From assembly GCA_963921795.1 (NCBI GenBank), contig OY997654.1, positions 1,922,367 through 1,986,366 on the forward strand: a stretch of 64,000 nt of DNA, in the 5' to 3' direction. Numbering within the stretch: the first letter of the stretch is position 1; each line of letters opens with the position of its first letter. This stretch comes from Nannobrachium achirus (lineage: Eukaryota; Chordata; Actinopteri; Myctophiformes; Myctophidae). This document shows positions 34,515 to 46,789 of this stretch, one piece after another. The notes below the pieces were generated by a model. The model saw nothing but the letters and a program-made list of their open reading frames with translations, searched no databases and was not told the DNA's origin. The translations under genes were made by a program, and so were the position numbers.

Positions 34515-34993
34515 CAGTGGTGGAAAAAATACTCACATTGTATACTTGAGTTAAAGTATCAATACAGTAAAGTAAAGTAAAGGTCCAAAATGCACTTGAG
34601 TAAAAGTATGAAAGTATTGGCATCAAAGTGTACTTAAAATACAAAAATTAAAAGTACAAAATGTTTGAAAATAGCCAATCTACAAGCTCACAACGTATGG
34701 CATCACAACGCGTTGTGAGCTTGTAGATCGTCTATTTTCAAATAGGCAAGGTATAAAATAGGGCTAAAGTGGTTATGCTTTATAATATTATAATTTATAT
34801 CTGCAAAGTAACTAGTAACTACATTTTCAAATGAATGTAGTGGAGTAAAAGTGCAATATTTGGATCTCAGATGTAGGGGTAGAAGTAAAAGTACTGGAAA
34901 TTGGAAATGCTCAAGTAAAGTACAAATACCTCAATATTGTACTTAAGTATAGTACTTACAGTAAGTAATCTACTTAGTTACTTTACACCACTG
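34515..34993 (+). mobile_element. E-family hAT-like element
   Basis: Ends CAGTGGTGGAAAAAATACTC and TTACTTTACACCACTG, with AAGTAAAAGTA-rich arms. Hairpin at 34663-34742 with outer bases TTTGAAAATAG/CTATTTTCAAA and CAACGTATGG.../CAACGCGTTG stem. The target lies in the CGCA microsatellite, which continues on the right. Confidence 0.82.
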
Positions 34994-35388
34994 CACGCGC
35001 GCACGCACGACAATGCACGAACACAATGCAGATACACACGTACGCACGCACACACAGCTTCTCTTGCGTTGCTTTAAAAGAGGTCACCTCCAACCCTGTC
35101 AAGCAGGTGGGTCAGAGATCTGGATCTGATAACTGGAGGGAGTTAGAGAGAGCGGCCGTTTGACAAGCAAGACAATGCTCTGACAGCACTCATTGAGCCA
35201 TGATTAATGACTGACATCCCCATTGCCTGTCTCATAGAGAATGCAAATGCAACGCGGAGAGGAAATTACCCTAATATGTCCTGTAATTGGATGCAGGAAG
35301 TATCACATGGAGCACAGACGTAATGAGGCTGTTGGCCGCTGGAACAAGCACCGAGCTGATGAGGGATATTGTATTGTGTGATAGGAGT
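34994..35388. other. No gene seen
   Basis: Microsatellite remnant to about 35055, then unique sequence without a supported exon. Confidence 0.4.
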
Positions 35389-35396
35389 GACCCGGC

Positions 35397-35958
35397 CAGG
35401 GACGTGCTGGGCCCCTGATTCAGCCCTGGAAAAAGAGTTGGAGAGTCCCTCATTGCGCGCTATAGAGAGAGATCTCTCTCTATAGCGCTGCTGGCTGCTA
35501 CTCAAAGATTTGCCATTTCAGATCATGACAAGTGACAAGCCATTGGGCCAATTACATGAGTTATATATTTCGTCATTGTCGGGTGGAAATCTTGTATGTC
35601 CAAAACCATTTAAAAAATGATTTAAACTAGTGAAAACAGACGATCTACACGCACACAACGCCTCGCACCGCGAGGCGTTGTGTGCTTGTAGATCTGCTGT
35701 TTTCACTACTTTTGTGCGACGGCCTTGTATGATGAAGCAGGGCTTTGCTTTGCGAAAAAATTTACAAATTTGAAACTTGGAGATACAAGGTTTCTGCCCG
35801 ACAGTGACAATTTACTTTGTTGGCCGCCCAGCCCCCAAAATAGAATGAAGGCTGATATTTTATTTAATTTTTTTTCCTAATGGCCGGCCTGGACCGGCCG
35901 GGAATGAACCGACCGTTCGGGAGTTGTCCCACTTTTCCCAATGGCCAGCACGTCCCTG
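35397..35958 (+). mobile_element. N-family hAT-like element with nested A MITE
   Basis: Ends CAGGGACGTGCTGG and CCAGCACGTCCCTG. Flanks GACCCGGC (35389-35396) and GACCCGCC (35959-35966) match at 7 of 8. The A MITE (+) at 35570-35810 carries a hairpin at 35630-35706. A smaller palindrome AGAGAGATCTCTCT lies at about 35464-35482. Confidence 0.88.
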
Positions 35959-35966
35959 GACCCGCC

Positions 35967-36481
35967 CCCCCCCCAACAAACCTGTCTCATTTGTACTAAT
36001 GCTCTGACATTTAGTGGAGACCAGTCCAAGCATGAACTGAGTCAATGTGTTGATGACTCCAGTTTGAAAAGCTCCGCGGCTAAACCAAATCCCACTGTGC
36101 AAAAGCAATTTTCTTACTTCTGACTATCGGGAGCATTGGGTCCATAGCCCATCAGCAGTCCTGGTGCATTCCACCACAGAGGACTGTATAAGTCACTAGA
36201 TTTGAAAATGTAAGTTGTCTCACAAAAAGTAGGAAAGCGAGTTGTAGTCGAGTTCGCACTATATTATCCACTCGCCGAAGTTTCTCGGAGCGCGCAGAGC
36301 AAAGCCCCGGGCAAATGGCGTTCGCTCCCCGAGGTTTTCATCGCTACGTGTGAAACTGTTCAAAGACGCGACCCGAGCATGATCTGAACGTGTGCAGATC
36401 TAGCATGCTAGATATCTGGACCGGTTGGCGATTCCTAACCCTTTATGAAATGTTTTTTACAGATTAATAAGATAAAGTCTA
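35967..36481. other. No gene seen; CpG-rich patch at 36240-36400
   Basis: A short CpG-dense stretch (CGCGCAGAGCAAAGCCCCGG) without promoter elements I can name. Confidence 0.35.
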
Positions 36482-36753
36482 TATCATCAATGTCGGGCAT
36501 AAACCTCGTATCTCCAAGTTTCAAATGTGTAAATTTTTTCGCAAAGCAAAGCCCTGCTTCATCATACAAGGCCGTCGCACAAAAGTAATGAAAACATCAG
36601 ATCTACAAGCACACAACGCCTCGCGGTGCGAGGCGTTGTGTGCTTGTAGATCGGCTGTTTTCACTAGTTTTCACTACTTTAAATTATTTTTAAAATGATG
36701 AATACAAAACAAACGGTTTTGGACATACAAGGTTTCCACTCGACATCGACGAT
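36482..36753 (-). mobile_element. A-family MITE
   Basis: TA|TCATCAATGTCGGGCATAAA on the left and CCACTCGACATCGACGA|TA on the right. Hairpin at 36588-36665 is complete. TTTTCACTA is tandemly doubled at its right edge. Confidence 0.82.
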
Positions 36754-36802
36754 ATACTAGTTGGCAGTATGTTATTTCATGTGTCTCTCTGTCTGTGTGT
36801 GT

Positions 36803-36807
<5 letters not shown>

Positions 36808-36854
<47 letters not shown>

Positions 36855-36875
36855 CAGAGAGGGGGGGGGGGGGGC
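36808..36875. repeat. (GA)n microsatellite with G run
   Basis: About 45 bp of GA, then a G run. Confidence 0.95.
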
Positions 36876-37035
36876 TGAGAGAGATATGTCAAGAATTGAT
36901 TTAGAACAATAGTATTCAGTCTGCTGCGTTGCATGACAGACATGTGGGGGATGTGTCTTGGTGTAAGATCTTGTAGTGCGTGTCTGTGTGACCCCCTGTC
37001 GCCATATTGTAAGTTGTATGTTGTGAACTGTACAG

Positions 37036-37474
37036 TAGGGCAGTCACAATTATTACATAATCGCAATTATTTGACATAATCGCAATTATTTGACATAATC
37101 GCAATTATTTTGTTATAATCGTCATAATCGTTTACATGTTGAAAAATGTTTATATGTGTTCAAACATTTAAAAAATAGTGGAAATAGCAGATCTACACGC
37201 TCATAACGCGCTGCGATGCGATGCGATGCGACGTGAGATTGTAGATAGGCTATTTCCACTATTAATGCTCTTTTTAAAGTGTAAAGTTGGCAAATATGTC
37301 CTTCATGTCTTTGTATATTTAGGTTATGCGTCATATCTGCCATGTGCAACTTCAAAGCCTAAAAGCCAAACAGAAATGTAATTGTCAACGACAAAAACAC
37401 AATTAAATCGTTAATCACAGTTATTTGAGTGACAATTAATCGTCATGTAAAATGTCATCATCGTGACAGCCCTA
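37036..37474. mobile_element. F-family hAT-like element
   Basis: Ends TAGGGCAGTCACAATT and TCGTGACAGCCCTA. An exact TSD, CTGTACAG, lies at 37028-37035 and 37475-37482. The hairpin at 37178-37260 has outer bases AGTGGAAATAGC/GCTATTTCCACT and a GC stem altered to (GCGAT)n. Confidence 0.9.
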
Positions 37475-37482
37475 CTGTACAG

Positions 37483-37902
37483 CGATCTAACGACTTTCAG
37501 AGTCGTGCGGTGTATCTGCGGTTGACTGAAAAAAAAAAGTCAACCGAAATCTTGTCTTTTAGGTAAAGTTTTCATCAAGGTTTAACACTGAGCAGGTGCT
37601 CACTTCAAACAGCTGGCATCAGGTTTTAATGAATATTCATAACAGATATGATATACGGTCATTTGTCATTAGAGTCTTTTGACTACATTAACCACATGTT
37701 CACTCTATCTGCCGTCTCAAGGACACCGGGTTGACGCGAGGGATTTATTAAACTAAAAGTTCCAGTTCAAGACATGAATCTAAAGGGTTTTCATGTCAAA
37801 TCGGACCCAATTTACGAGTGTTCATTTCTGTCTGAAGAGCTGCCTAACCTCTTTTACAATAATATCTGGGATATCTGCATGTTATCTCCATGCATCGATA
37901 GA
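37483..37902. other. No gene seen
   Basis: Unique-looking sequence, no supported exon. Confidence 0.4.
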
Positions 37903-37910
37903 GTGAGTAA

Positions 37911-38436
37911 CAGGGACATGCTGGGCCCCTGATTCAACCCGGGAAAAAGAGTTGTAGAGGCCCTCATTGCGCGCTATAGAGAGAGATCTCTTTATAGTGC
38001 TGCTGCTACTCAAAGATTTGCCATTTCAGATCATGACAAGTGACAAGCCAGTGGGCCAATTACATGAGTTATATTTCGTTGTTGTCGGGTGGAAACCTTG
38101 TCGGGTCCAAAACCGTTTGTTTTGTATTTATCATTTTAAAAATGATTTAAACTAGTGAAAACAGACGAGGCGTTGTGTGCTTGTAGATCTGCTGTTTTCA
38201 CTACTTTTGTGCGACGGCCTTGTATGATGAAGCAGGGCTTTGCTTTGCGAAAAAATTTACACATTTGAAACTTGGAGATACGAGGTTTCTGCCCGACAGT
38301 GACGATTTACTTTGTTGGCCGCCCAGCCCCCAAAATGGAACGAAGGCCGACATTTTATTTTAATTTTTTTCCCGGCCGGGAATGAACCGGCCGTTCGGGA
38401 GTTGTCCCGCTTTTCCCAATGGCCAGCACGTCCCTG
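37911..38436 (+). mobile_element. N-family element with nested A MITE
   Basis: Ends CAGGGACATGCTGG and CCAGCACGTCCCTG. Exact TSD GTGAGTAA at 37903-37910 and 38437-38444. A MITE at 38076-38305, whose hairpin (38155-38202) has lost almost its entire left arm. Confidence 0.92.
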
Positions 38437-38444
38437 GTGAGTAA

Positions 38445-39020
38445 CACTATACCACCTTGTGTCAAAAATACACCATCACTGTAGCCCTGCAAGTTCATTT
38501 GAGTTCATTTAGCTGTCCACATGGATTGAACATGTCTCAGTGTTCTCTCACAAGGACATGCTGGTAGGTAATAACCTAGTCTCTTTTATGAAGCCAACAT
38601 CCCAGACTATTTTATTTGAGCAACGGCAGATCGGCTAATAAAAAAAAAAAAGTAATTTCTTGGAATTAAAGGCTTGTTTGAAGGGGAACATTTCAAATTC
38701 CACTGCCCAGATAATTTGGCATCCCAGGGGGCAGGGACTGCAAACAGCTGATTTCAATATTTTGGATGTAGGCTACTGCTCAAAATAAGAGTTAAGCACC
38801 TATGCAGCTTAAGTCAGAACATACAGTAAATAGCTTTCTCTGGGAATATCCTTACTAACCTCAACACGTGTGACTTAAGTCAGCCAACTCTATATCACAG
38901 CCAAACAGCCAAAACATAAGTCTGTATGACTAAAAGTATGTTATTGAAGAACTTATGGCTATGATTTATATAAGCAGAATTTACATGCAATTTCAGTCAG
39001 CAAAATCTTTATCACAGGAA
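38445..39020. other. No gene seen
   Basis: AT-rich. No feature recognised. Confidence 0.4.
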
Positions 39021-39028
39021 GTTAGGAG

Positions 39029-39582
39029 CAGGGACGTGCTGGCCATTGGGAAAAGGCCGTTTCATTCCCGGCCGGTCCAGGCCGGCCATTAGGAAAACAT
39101 TTAAAATAAAATATCAGCCTTCATTGTATTTTGGGGGCTGGGCGGCCAACAAAGTAAATCGTCATTGTCGGGCAGAAACCTTGTATCTCCAAGTTTCAAA
39201 TTTGTAATTTTTTTCGCTAAGCAAAGCCCTGCTTCATCATACAAGGCTGTCGCACAAAAGTTGTGAAAACAGCAGATCTACAAGCACACGCCTCGCGGTG
39301 CGGTGTGTGCTTGTAGATCGGCTGTTTTCACTCGTTTAAATCATTTTTAAAATGATAAATACAAAACAAACGGTTTTGGACATACAAGGTTTCCACCCGA
39401 CAACGACGAAATATAACTCATGTAATTGGCCCACTGGCTTGTCACTTGTCATGATCTGAAATGGCAAATCTTTGAGCAGCAGCAGCAGCAGCGCTATCGA
39501 GAGATCTCTCTCTCTATAGTGCGCAGTGAGGGCCTCTACAACTCTTTTTCCCTGGCTGAATCAGGGGCCCAGCACGTCCCTG
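39029..39582 (-). mobile_element. N-family element with nested A MITE
   Basis: Ends CAGGGACGTGCTGG and CCAGCACGTCCCTG. Exact TSD GTTAGGAG at 39021-39028 and 39583-39590. A MITE (minus) at 39159-39409, hairpin at 39263-39332 with truncated GC stem. Confidence 0.92.
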
Positions 39583-39590
39583 GTTAGGAG

Positions 39591-40434
39591 GAGGACAGAG
39601 AAGATGCATAAGTACCGTATGAAGTACTTCATACAATTTCTAAAGCACCCCAATATCGCCTGTGCTCAAATAATGCATTTGCTCTAAATGTTGTTTCCTT
39701 TGTCGAGTCATATTTCTATACCCATAACCCTGGACTGTAAGCTATTCAGTCTTTCTTTCACAACAGCTCCTGCTTTATAGAAAGGGGATGGGCTCTTTTA
39801 GAGGAAATAAATATGTATCTGCTTTGTGGTCACATATCTCATATATCAACTTCTGACAAAACAAAGCTAGTTCCTTAAAACGATCTAAAAAAGACTTCGG
39901 CTAATTTCACTCAGATAGCAGTAACTGCAAGCGTTTGTAAAACGGGGCCAAAATTGAGATCAACAACAACAAAAGCCTGCCTCACAACAGAAGGTCACAA
40001 CAGACGACACTTCAAAACAAATTTCACTCATCATTTGTCTTTGATCACCTCTTTCATAATCAAACTATGAAAGTGACTGAACACACAAATATGTTGTCAC
40101 AAAGTGACCTTTGGGAAAGGAAAGAAAAACAAATACATGAATAAAAATCACAGTAAAAGTGGGACATTTTATTATACTCTCCCCGCGGTGGGAATACATG
40201 TCAAACATGATGATTGCTTTGAAGACGGCAAGCAATTCCGATGATAAAGACTTCCTGAAAAATAGAACGATTAAGTGATGGGCAAATTAGATATTCTGAA
40301 TGTGTTACTACTAAAAACAGGCAGGCCAAAATGGCCCCTTTTCAAGCTAATAAAATATGTGATTATGTCATAATACCGTACCATCACAGGGCAATTTACA
40401 TTTAGAACGCAGACAGGTCTAAAACTGAAAAGGA
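39591..40434. other. No gene seen
   Basis: AT-rich unique-looking sequence. Confidence 0.4.
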
Positions 40435-40442
40435 CAATGTGG

Positions 40443-40729
40443 TAGGGGCATTCACGAATAGTGATTTTTAGTATTCGAATTATTCGACCTCAAAGTATTC
40501 GAATAGTCGAATATTCGAGAGGCGAAAATTGTGAAAATAGCAGATCTACATGAGGCGTTGTGAGCATGTAGATCTGCTATTTTCACTATATTTATCTGCG
40601 GAAGAGAGTCACATTAAATGTAATGCCTACAATTCCAACAATTCCAAACATTCTACTTCGGTGAACAACGTCGAATAGTGACTTTGATATTCGAATAGTC
40701 GAATATTCGAATATCTGGTGAATGCCCTA
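40443..40729 (+). mobile_element. H-family hAT-like element, compact copy
   Basis: Ends TAGGGGCATTCACG and GGTGAATGCCCTA. Flanks CAATGTGG (40435-40442) and CTATGTGG (40730-40737) match at 7 of 8. Hairpin at 40529-40587 with C-type outer bases (ATTGTGAAAATAG) and a partly deleted left stem. Confidence 0.88.
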
Positions 40730-40737
40730 CTATGTGG

Positions 40738-41772
40738 CGATTGAATGTGGCAGGAGTGGGTGTCACAAAAATGTTTTGTGTGCAAAACGCCGGGGACGTT
40801 CTACAATTACATTTATGAAAAGGAACGAGGGAATGAGAGGATGTTTTTGCTTTTTCTGTGATATGATGAAAGTCATAGCATGTGAACAAACATTTCTCTT
40901 TCCAGGTGGTTTGAGTGATTTTCTAATCCCCGGGGGCAAGATGATTGCAGTGCAAGGTCAGCTTGGAAGGCTTAGACTGATTGAGTGCTGTCTGTGGTTT
41001 CCGGGGCCCACTGGAATCTCTGATGACACTACAATCTAGATGGACACCTGCTCAAACAATCACCACTCTCTTTAGAGTTTTGCCACAGTTTGAACCAAGC
41101 TTGCCGTCTCTTGTTTATTTGAATTATTTGACTTTTCCTATTTCTTGTCTTATCGCAAATACTGGGCGATGAGGCGATGGTCGAAAAGTGGGCGGAGGAA
41201 CGTCGCCCAAAAACATGTTTATCTTTTGGACGACATCATCGGCGATAGCCAATCAAATTCACGTGTTCCGTTTTTTACCCAATGGAGGACGTAAGTCATT
41301 GACGGTAGGAACACCCACTAGGAGATTTTGCTGGAGTGTTCATTGTTTTTGTCCAGTGACATGTCTTGTTTTTGGAGAGATCCACTGACTGATCTGACCG
41401 ACTTTCCACTTTCCAGGACATATTTTCCTTACTTCCTCGACAATACTCACGCCATGTTTAATCTCACTCTCACTCACTCAGATATTGTCGCCAGGGTAAT
41501 TGCAATTGTGTTGCTGCGTTATTGTGCAGATGAGTGTGTTCATGTTACTGTACCCAGCATTGGCTGGGTTAAATACCCTCATACAGGCAGGCCCAGGCTG
41601 ATAAGCCTGCACACACAAATAAGTAGTTGTGACATTCAGCCTTTAAAGAGAGTTAGTCAGATGGAGGAGGCATGTTTACAAGGAGCTGTCAGGATCGATT
41701 ACATGTACAGTACAGTATGTACAGTATACCTGCTAAAAATTATTTACAGAGTATCATGTGGTCTAAACTGAA
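40738..41772. other. No confident gene
   Basis: Two + frames overlap (40722-41039, 41328-41771) but begin in or beside transposon sequence. They show no domain I recognise. Confidence 0.35.
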
Positions 41773-42600
41773 TTAGGGGAAAACGGGGTAAGATTAACCG
41801 CTGGGTAAGATGAACCACCCCCTTTATCTTTAAAACTATACACATGAGTTGTCATTTGACCTTAAAATAAGAACGCAAACATCATTTCTACCTGGCTGTG
41901 GAGTTGACAGACACATGGGCAAAGTGGAAAGCATATTTCTACCACAAAATACAAATAGTGTTTTTTGCTGGTCGAAGTAAATGTTGTACTTTCATGGTAT
42001 AAAGATTGTTATGTTAAAGCAAATGTACCCAGGTCTAAACTTATATGTATGCATGTTGGTGATATCCCAATGTATAAAACTATGTGAATCATTTAGCTAA
42101 AGATGAGCCTTAAGCTTTAAGCTAGCCAGGTTTTGTCAAAATGGTGGCCGTGGGGCAAGATGAACCAAATGCCTTGTGGTAAGTTGAACTATGTGAATCA
42201 CCATTCATATTTTTATTAGGTCTTTGCTACTCAAATTATGCTGAATGATCTTTCATTTTGATGAATACACTAATTTAAGAGAAGTTTTTAATATTATATT
42301 AATAATTGCAAATGTTAAAAGGTTCTGAATAACAAACTTCATTTAATTGGTTTTAATAGTTTTACTCTAATTTAAGAGAAGTTTTTAATATTATATTAAT
42401 AATTGCAAATGTTAAAAGGTTCTGAATAACAAACTTCATTTAATTGGTTTTAATAGTTTTACTCTAATTTAAGAGAAGTTTTTAATATTATATTAATAAT
42501 TGCAAATGTTAAAAGGTTCTGAATAACAAACTTCATTTAATTGGTTTTAATAGTTTTTCTTACGGTTTGAATAACCTTAAGAAAGGAAATAAGACTATTT
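41773..42600 (+). repeat. Interspersed repeat GGGGAAAACGGGGTAAGAT
   Basis: Starts GGGGAAAACGGGGTAAGATT and repeats the theme GGGGCAAGATGAACC and GTAAGTTGAAC further in. I recall similar motifs in fish repeats but cannot define the ends. Confidence 0.5.
42271..42556 (+). repeat. 97-bp tandem repeat, about three copies
   Basis: Copies begin at 42271, 42368 and 42465 (TAATTTAAGAGAAGTTTTTA). They are nearly identical, so the expansion is recent. Confidence 0.95.
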
Positions 42601-42755
42601 GCAAAAGGGAAATGTGTCATACAGTATTGCTGCACTGTGTGCTCCGTCTCAATAATCAGGCTCTTGTGACGGTACTTCTATATTGAAAAGCAACATAGCC
42701 CATCTACATTTTCTACACATTTTTCCTGTCAGGGCATCTATCCCATTGTCTAGAG

Positions 42756-43160
42756 CAGGGGTCTTCAACGGTTTCAGGCCAAGGACCACTTAGCTGAGAG
42801 GGAGATGAAGCAGGGACCCCCACAACCTTTTCATAGATTCCATATTGTTTCATCGTTTGACAGCACAATAATCATCAGTGTATTTTGGATTCATGTCAAT
42901 TTGTATTTAACCACTTGAACCGTCAATACTTTATCAACTGTACATTTATTTCCAAACCTCTTTGCCGGAAATAGCCGATCTACAAGCTCACAATGCCTCG
43001 CAGCGCTGTGTGAGCTTGTAGATCTGCTATTTTTGGCTAAGGTGCTCAGAATATGGATTCAAGAAAGGAGAAAACAATTTCTATCACACAAAGATTTGGA
43101 GGACCCCCTGTAACTCTGAGGACCCCCTAGGGGTCCCGGACCCCATGTTGAAGACCCCTG
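42756..43160 (-). mobile_element. D-family hAT-like element
   Basis: Ends CAGGGGTCTTCAACGG and ATGTTGAAGACCCCTG. Flanks no longer match. Hairpin at 42965-43037 with shortened right stem. Confidence 0.85.
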
Positions 43161-43430
43161 CATTAGGTTTTCTAGATAAAAACAAAACATAATAGCTACA
43201 GTCAAATCATCAGTGCAGTCAAGCTTTTCCAGATTTAGTTTTGCATAGCATCACATATTGAATGTTTTTTTTTTCCTTTTTTAATAAACCCTGTTGTCAG
43301 TTTCATCAAGCTGCATTTTGTACCTCATCCACACTGATTTATTCATCAAGCACAGCAAAATCAGTGTAAAATTATTCGCGTATAACTCTGAGACTGTAAT
43401 ATTTGGTAACATTTGTACACTCAGTAAAAA

Positions 43431-43995
43431 TTTAGGCCTAGAATTATTGAATGCTTTTACCAGTGAAAAATAGCAGATATACAAGCTCACAGCGTGGCAC
43501 CGAGTGCCGTGCTGCGAGCTTGTAGATCTGCTATTTTTTGATAAAGTCGTGAAAATGTGTGCAAATCTTTGAATACATGTATTTTTTAAGCGAGCGTTTG
43601 TAACTAAAATCTTGCTTCTGGGTGGTCCCTGGAACTAAATATTTTGAGATGGGGGCCCGTGGCCAAATAAATATGATTTCACTTGAAAAGGTTTGAGAAC
43701 CACTGACATAGTAGTCTCTCAAGAACAGACTAACTGAGCTCCAGTTAAGCGAAAAGGAGCTTTTCTTTGACGATGGCTGGCCAGATTGCTGACATAGAAA
43801 CACAGGTTTTTCAAAAAATCTTGGAAGGATTCAAAAGACACTTATAGAATCGGGTCAAAATTCTAGAATAGCAGATCTACAAGCTTGCAGCGCGGCACTC
43901 GGTGCCGGGCTGTGAGCTTGTACATCTGCTATTTTTCAATAGTTAAAGCATAAAATAATGATACACAATAATATGTACCCTGTTCTAAACAGGTT
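43431..43995 (+). mobile_element. B-family element, long form with two hairpins
   Basis: From TTTAGGCCTAGAATTATTGA to TACCCTGTTCTAAACAGG. Hairpins at 43464-43539 and 43865-43937. The central CCACTGACATAG and GACCCCC-like tracts match the other B copies. The terminal CCC is eroded on both sides. Confidence 0.8.
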
Positions 43996-44354
43996 ATTTA
44001 AATGAACACTGACGGTTTTACAGCGTATCATCTCGTCACTATAACTAGGTCCGCGGTATTTAGCGTACAGTAATTTCTTGTTCTCCCGCGGATGCAATTG
44101 GATCACCCCCTACCGCTATGTACATTCAAATACCTAGGGGAAGAGATGTTTTGGATATCAAACCGCTGCAGTCTGCCGGCAGAAATCCTTTGTGCGGACG
44201 TCTCTGTGACAGCTCCTTGGCAACGTGTACGCCTGTGTGCCACGCGCTCCCTAAGCTGACTGTTTGGATCAAGTGGGAAGAGGCAGCAATCCCGAGGAGA
44301 ACAAAATAGCAGATCCCAGCAGCTTTCATGGCCAATGCTGTGAGGTTTACCAGA
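43996..44354. other. No gene seen
   Basis: Unique interval between two oppositely oriented B elements. Short overlapping frames at 44118-44335 have no support. Confidence 0.4.
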
Positions 44355-44358
44355 CTAG

Positions 44359-44898
44359 CCCATTCAGAACGGGGTACGCATTATTGCGTATCGTTATTTT
44401 ATGCTTTAACTGTTGAAAAATAGCAGATATACAAGCTGCGAGATTGTAGATCTGCTATTTTTGAAAAATGGTGAAAATTCGAATTTTGACCCGATTCTAT
44501 TAGTGTCTTTTGAATCCTTCTAAGATTTTTTGAAAAACCTATGTTTCTATGTCAGCAATCTGGCCGGCCATCGTCAAAGAAAAGGTCCTTTTCACTTAAA
44601 TGGAGCTCAGTTAGTCTGTTCTTGAGAGACTACTATGTCAGTGGTTCTCAAACCTTTCCATATGAAGGACCCCCGAAATGATATGTATTTGGCCACGGAC
44701 CCCCATCTCAAAATATTTAGTTCCAGGGACCACCCGCAGAAGCAAAATTTGAGTTACAAACGTTCGCTTTGAAAATACATAATATTCAAAGATTTGCACA
44801 CAATTTTTTTCCAAAAATAGCAGATCTACAAGCTCGCAGCTTGTATATCTGCTATTTTTCACTGGTTAAAGCATTCGATAATTCCAAGCCTAAATGGG
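44359..44898 (-). mobile_element. B-family element, long form, CTAG-flanked
   Basis: Ends CCCATTCAGAACGGGG and GCCTAAATGGG, with CTAG immediately outside both (44355-44358, 44899-44902) where TTAA is expected. Hairpins at 44414-44465 and 44813-44860 are both shortened. Confidence 0.82.
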
Positions 44899-44902
44899 CT
44901 AG

Positions 44903-46227
44903 AGAGAAAGGCGGGGAGAGGGAGAAAGCTAGATAGCTCTACTTTGAAATCCTTTGAAATGTCAGACAAATAAGAGTCACAAGAGGCATTATGTCTCCGT
45001 AATGATGAAGCTGTGGAGGCTCAAGTGTAGCGTCAACATGCAAATGTGTTAGATAATGAACAGATCTTTTTTTTTTTCTTTTTTTTTGGCTCACTGTAGT
45101 GGACTTAGGAATGGATGAGCGTTTTTTATTTTTCATATCTCGCTGCGAGCGCTTTGAAGTATAAAGCCAATCAATATAGCCACAAATGAGTAGAGCCAAC
45201 TTGCTTTCAAAGGCAGAAATCATCAAACTTCTTTTCTGTTCCACTTGAAATGGTTGAAACAAGTGGCCGTAATGGATCAAAACAGGTCAATAAACATGTA
45301 AATATTTATAAACTAAATAATTTATCCGGATAATGAGTGCAATTTGCAGCTAAATGCGCGGTATAGTTACTTAATGCCCTCGTGGGGTTTTCCTCTGGGC
45401 GGTAAAATTGCTTAAGAGGTGAAAGCACTGAGGGAATATGAAATGTTATTATGCTCTCATCTTCATCATTATAAATCTTCATTTAGTGACAAAAAGACAA
45501 TGTACTGATAATCATCAAATAGTAAATCAAATTATATAGGCCTATGTGCATGCTGTCTGTATAGCCTACATCATGCCATTTATGGAAGTGTCACATGCCA
45601 TACAAACATGAGTCTAAAATAATGATTTTTGAGCACACACACCTTTGTGTACATTTCATTTTCACCCCCTACTTTCAGCCCACCCCACCCATTCACCCAC
45701 TCATAATCCGCCACACCGCACACATACAGTATAGGTGCAACATGCTCTGCCTTCGATTCTCCGTCAACTGAGCCTTAAAGAAACGGGCGGAATTGGTTCC
45801 AGTCCGATGGGCCCTCAACATTATTTAATGTATTCCAGTCTATTACCGCTTTTGTTCTGACACCTCGTTTTTCTCCCCCAATATATGGGGGGGTCATTCA
45901 ATAAGTGACACCTCTCTTCCATTGCGGTAGTCACATCTCTGTTGCTGTTTGAGCATGTGTCACACAGCCGAGAGGCCCGAATATCAAGAGATGGATTCGC
46001 TGACGGAGATATGCCATCGCTCCCCGGGCTCTGGCTGGCTCACACAGGAATTGTGCTACACTGTAAAGGCGCAATATAGCCTTGTAACCTTCGCCTGAGG
46101 TAAATGATCACACCGGCTGACAGCAGCATGATGTCTGCAAGTCAATTGTAGAGGGGGGCAAAGGATGCTCCTTATTTAGATAAAGTATCTTCAGCATCCC
46201 GCGAGTCACTTTCACTGATGGGTTGGC
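44903..46227. other. No gene seen
   Basis: A 113-codon minus frame at 44939-45280 is lysine/serine rich with no recognised domain. The rest is unremarkable. Confidence 0.4.
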
Positions 46228-46235
46228 ATCGTAAG

Positions 46236-46781
46236 CAGTGGTCGTCAGTTCAGCAAAAGTTAGGGTATGGCAAAGATGAGAGTCCTCATGGAAAAGAGGC
46301 ATTGGATTTTGGATAACACGGTTCTATTGTGAAAATCGCAGATCTACATGCTCACAACGAGCATGTAGATCGGCTATTTTCACAATATATAAAAAAACGA
46401 GTTTTGTCAGGTTTTTTTACACTGGTTTCTACGGTTTCTTGGGCTGGATATGGCAACGGTTGTTCAAGTGCAGCTAAACTTAGCATGTTAGTAAACATGC
46501 CACAATTAACAATAATGCATTGCTCCTGTGCAGCTGACCTGCGGAACCTGGGAATATACCATTTTGTCAAGATAGGGAGAATACAAGTGTGGAGAATATA
46601 ATTATAATACCTTGTTAAAGTGACCATTTTGCTTTTGTAGCTATTTCACTGCACAGATAGAGACAAAGAGACATTCATGGATTTATATTTAAAAGTAACT
46701 TTTATTCCCCCCCCCCCCCCCCCCCCCTGGACCCAGGGTTTGGCAGCTGCATACCCCTGCCATACCCAATTGAAGCCCCTG
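46236..46781 (-). mobile_element. K-family hAT-like element with hairpin module
   Basis: Ends CAGTGGTCGTCAGTTCAG and CCAATTGAAGCCCCTG. Exact TSD ATCGTAAG at 46228-46235 and 46782-46789. Unlike most K copies it carries the general hairpin (46327-46386, ATTGTGAAAATCGC). A C run lies at 46706-46727. Confidence 0.9.
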
Positions 46782-46789
46782 ATCGTAAG

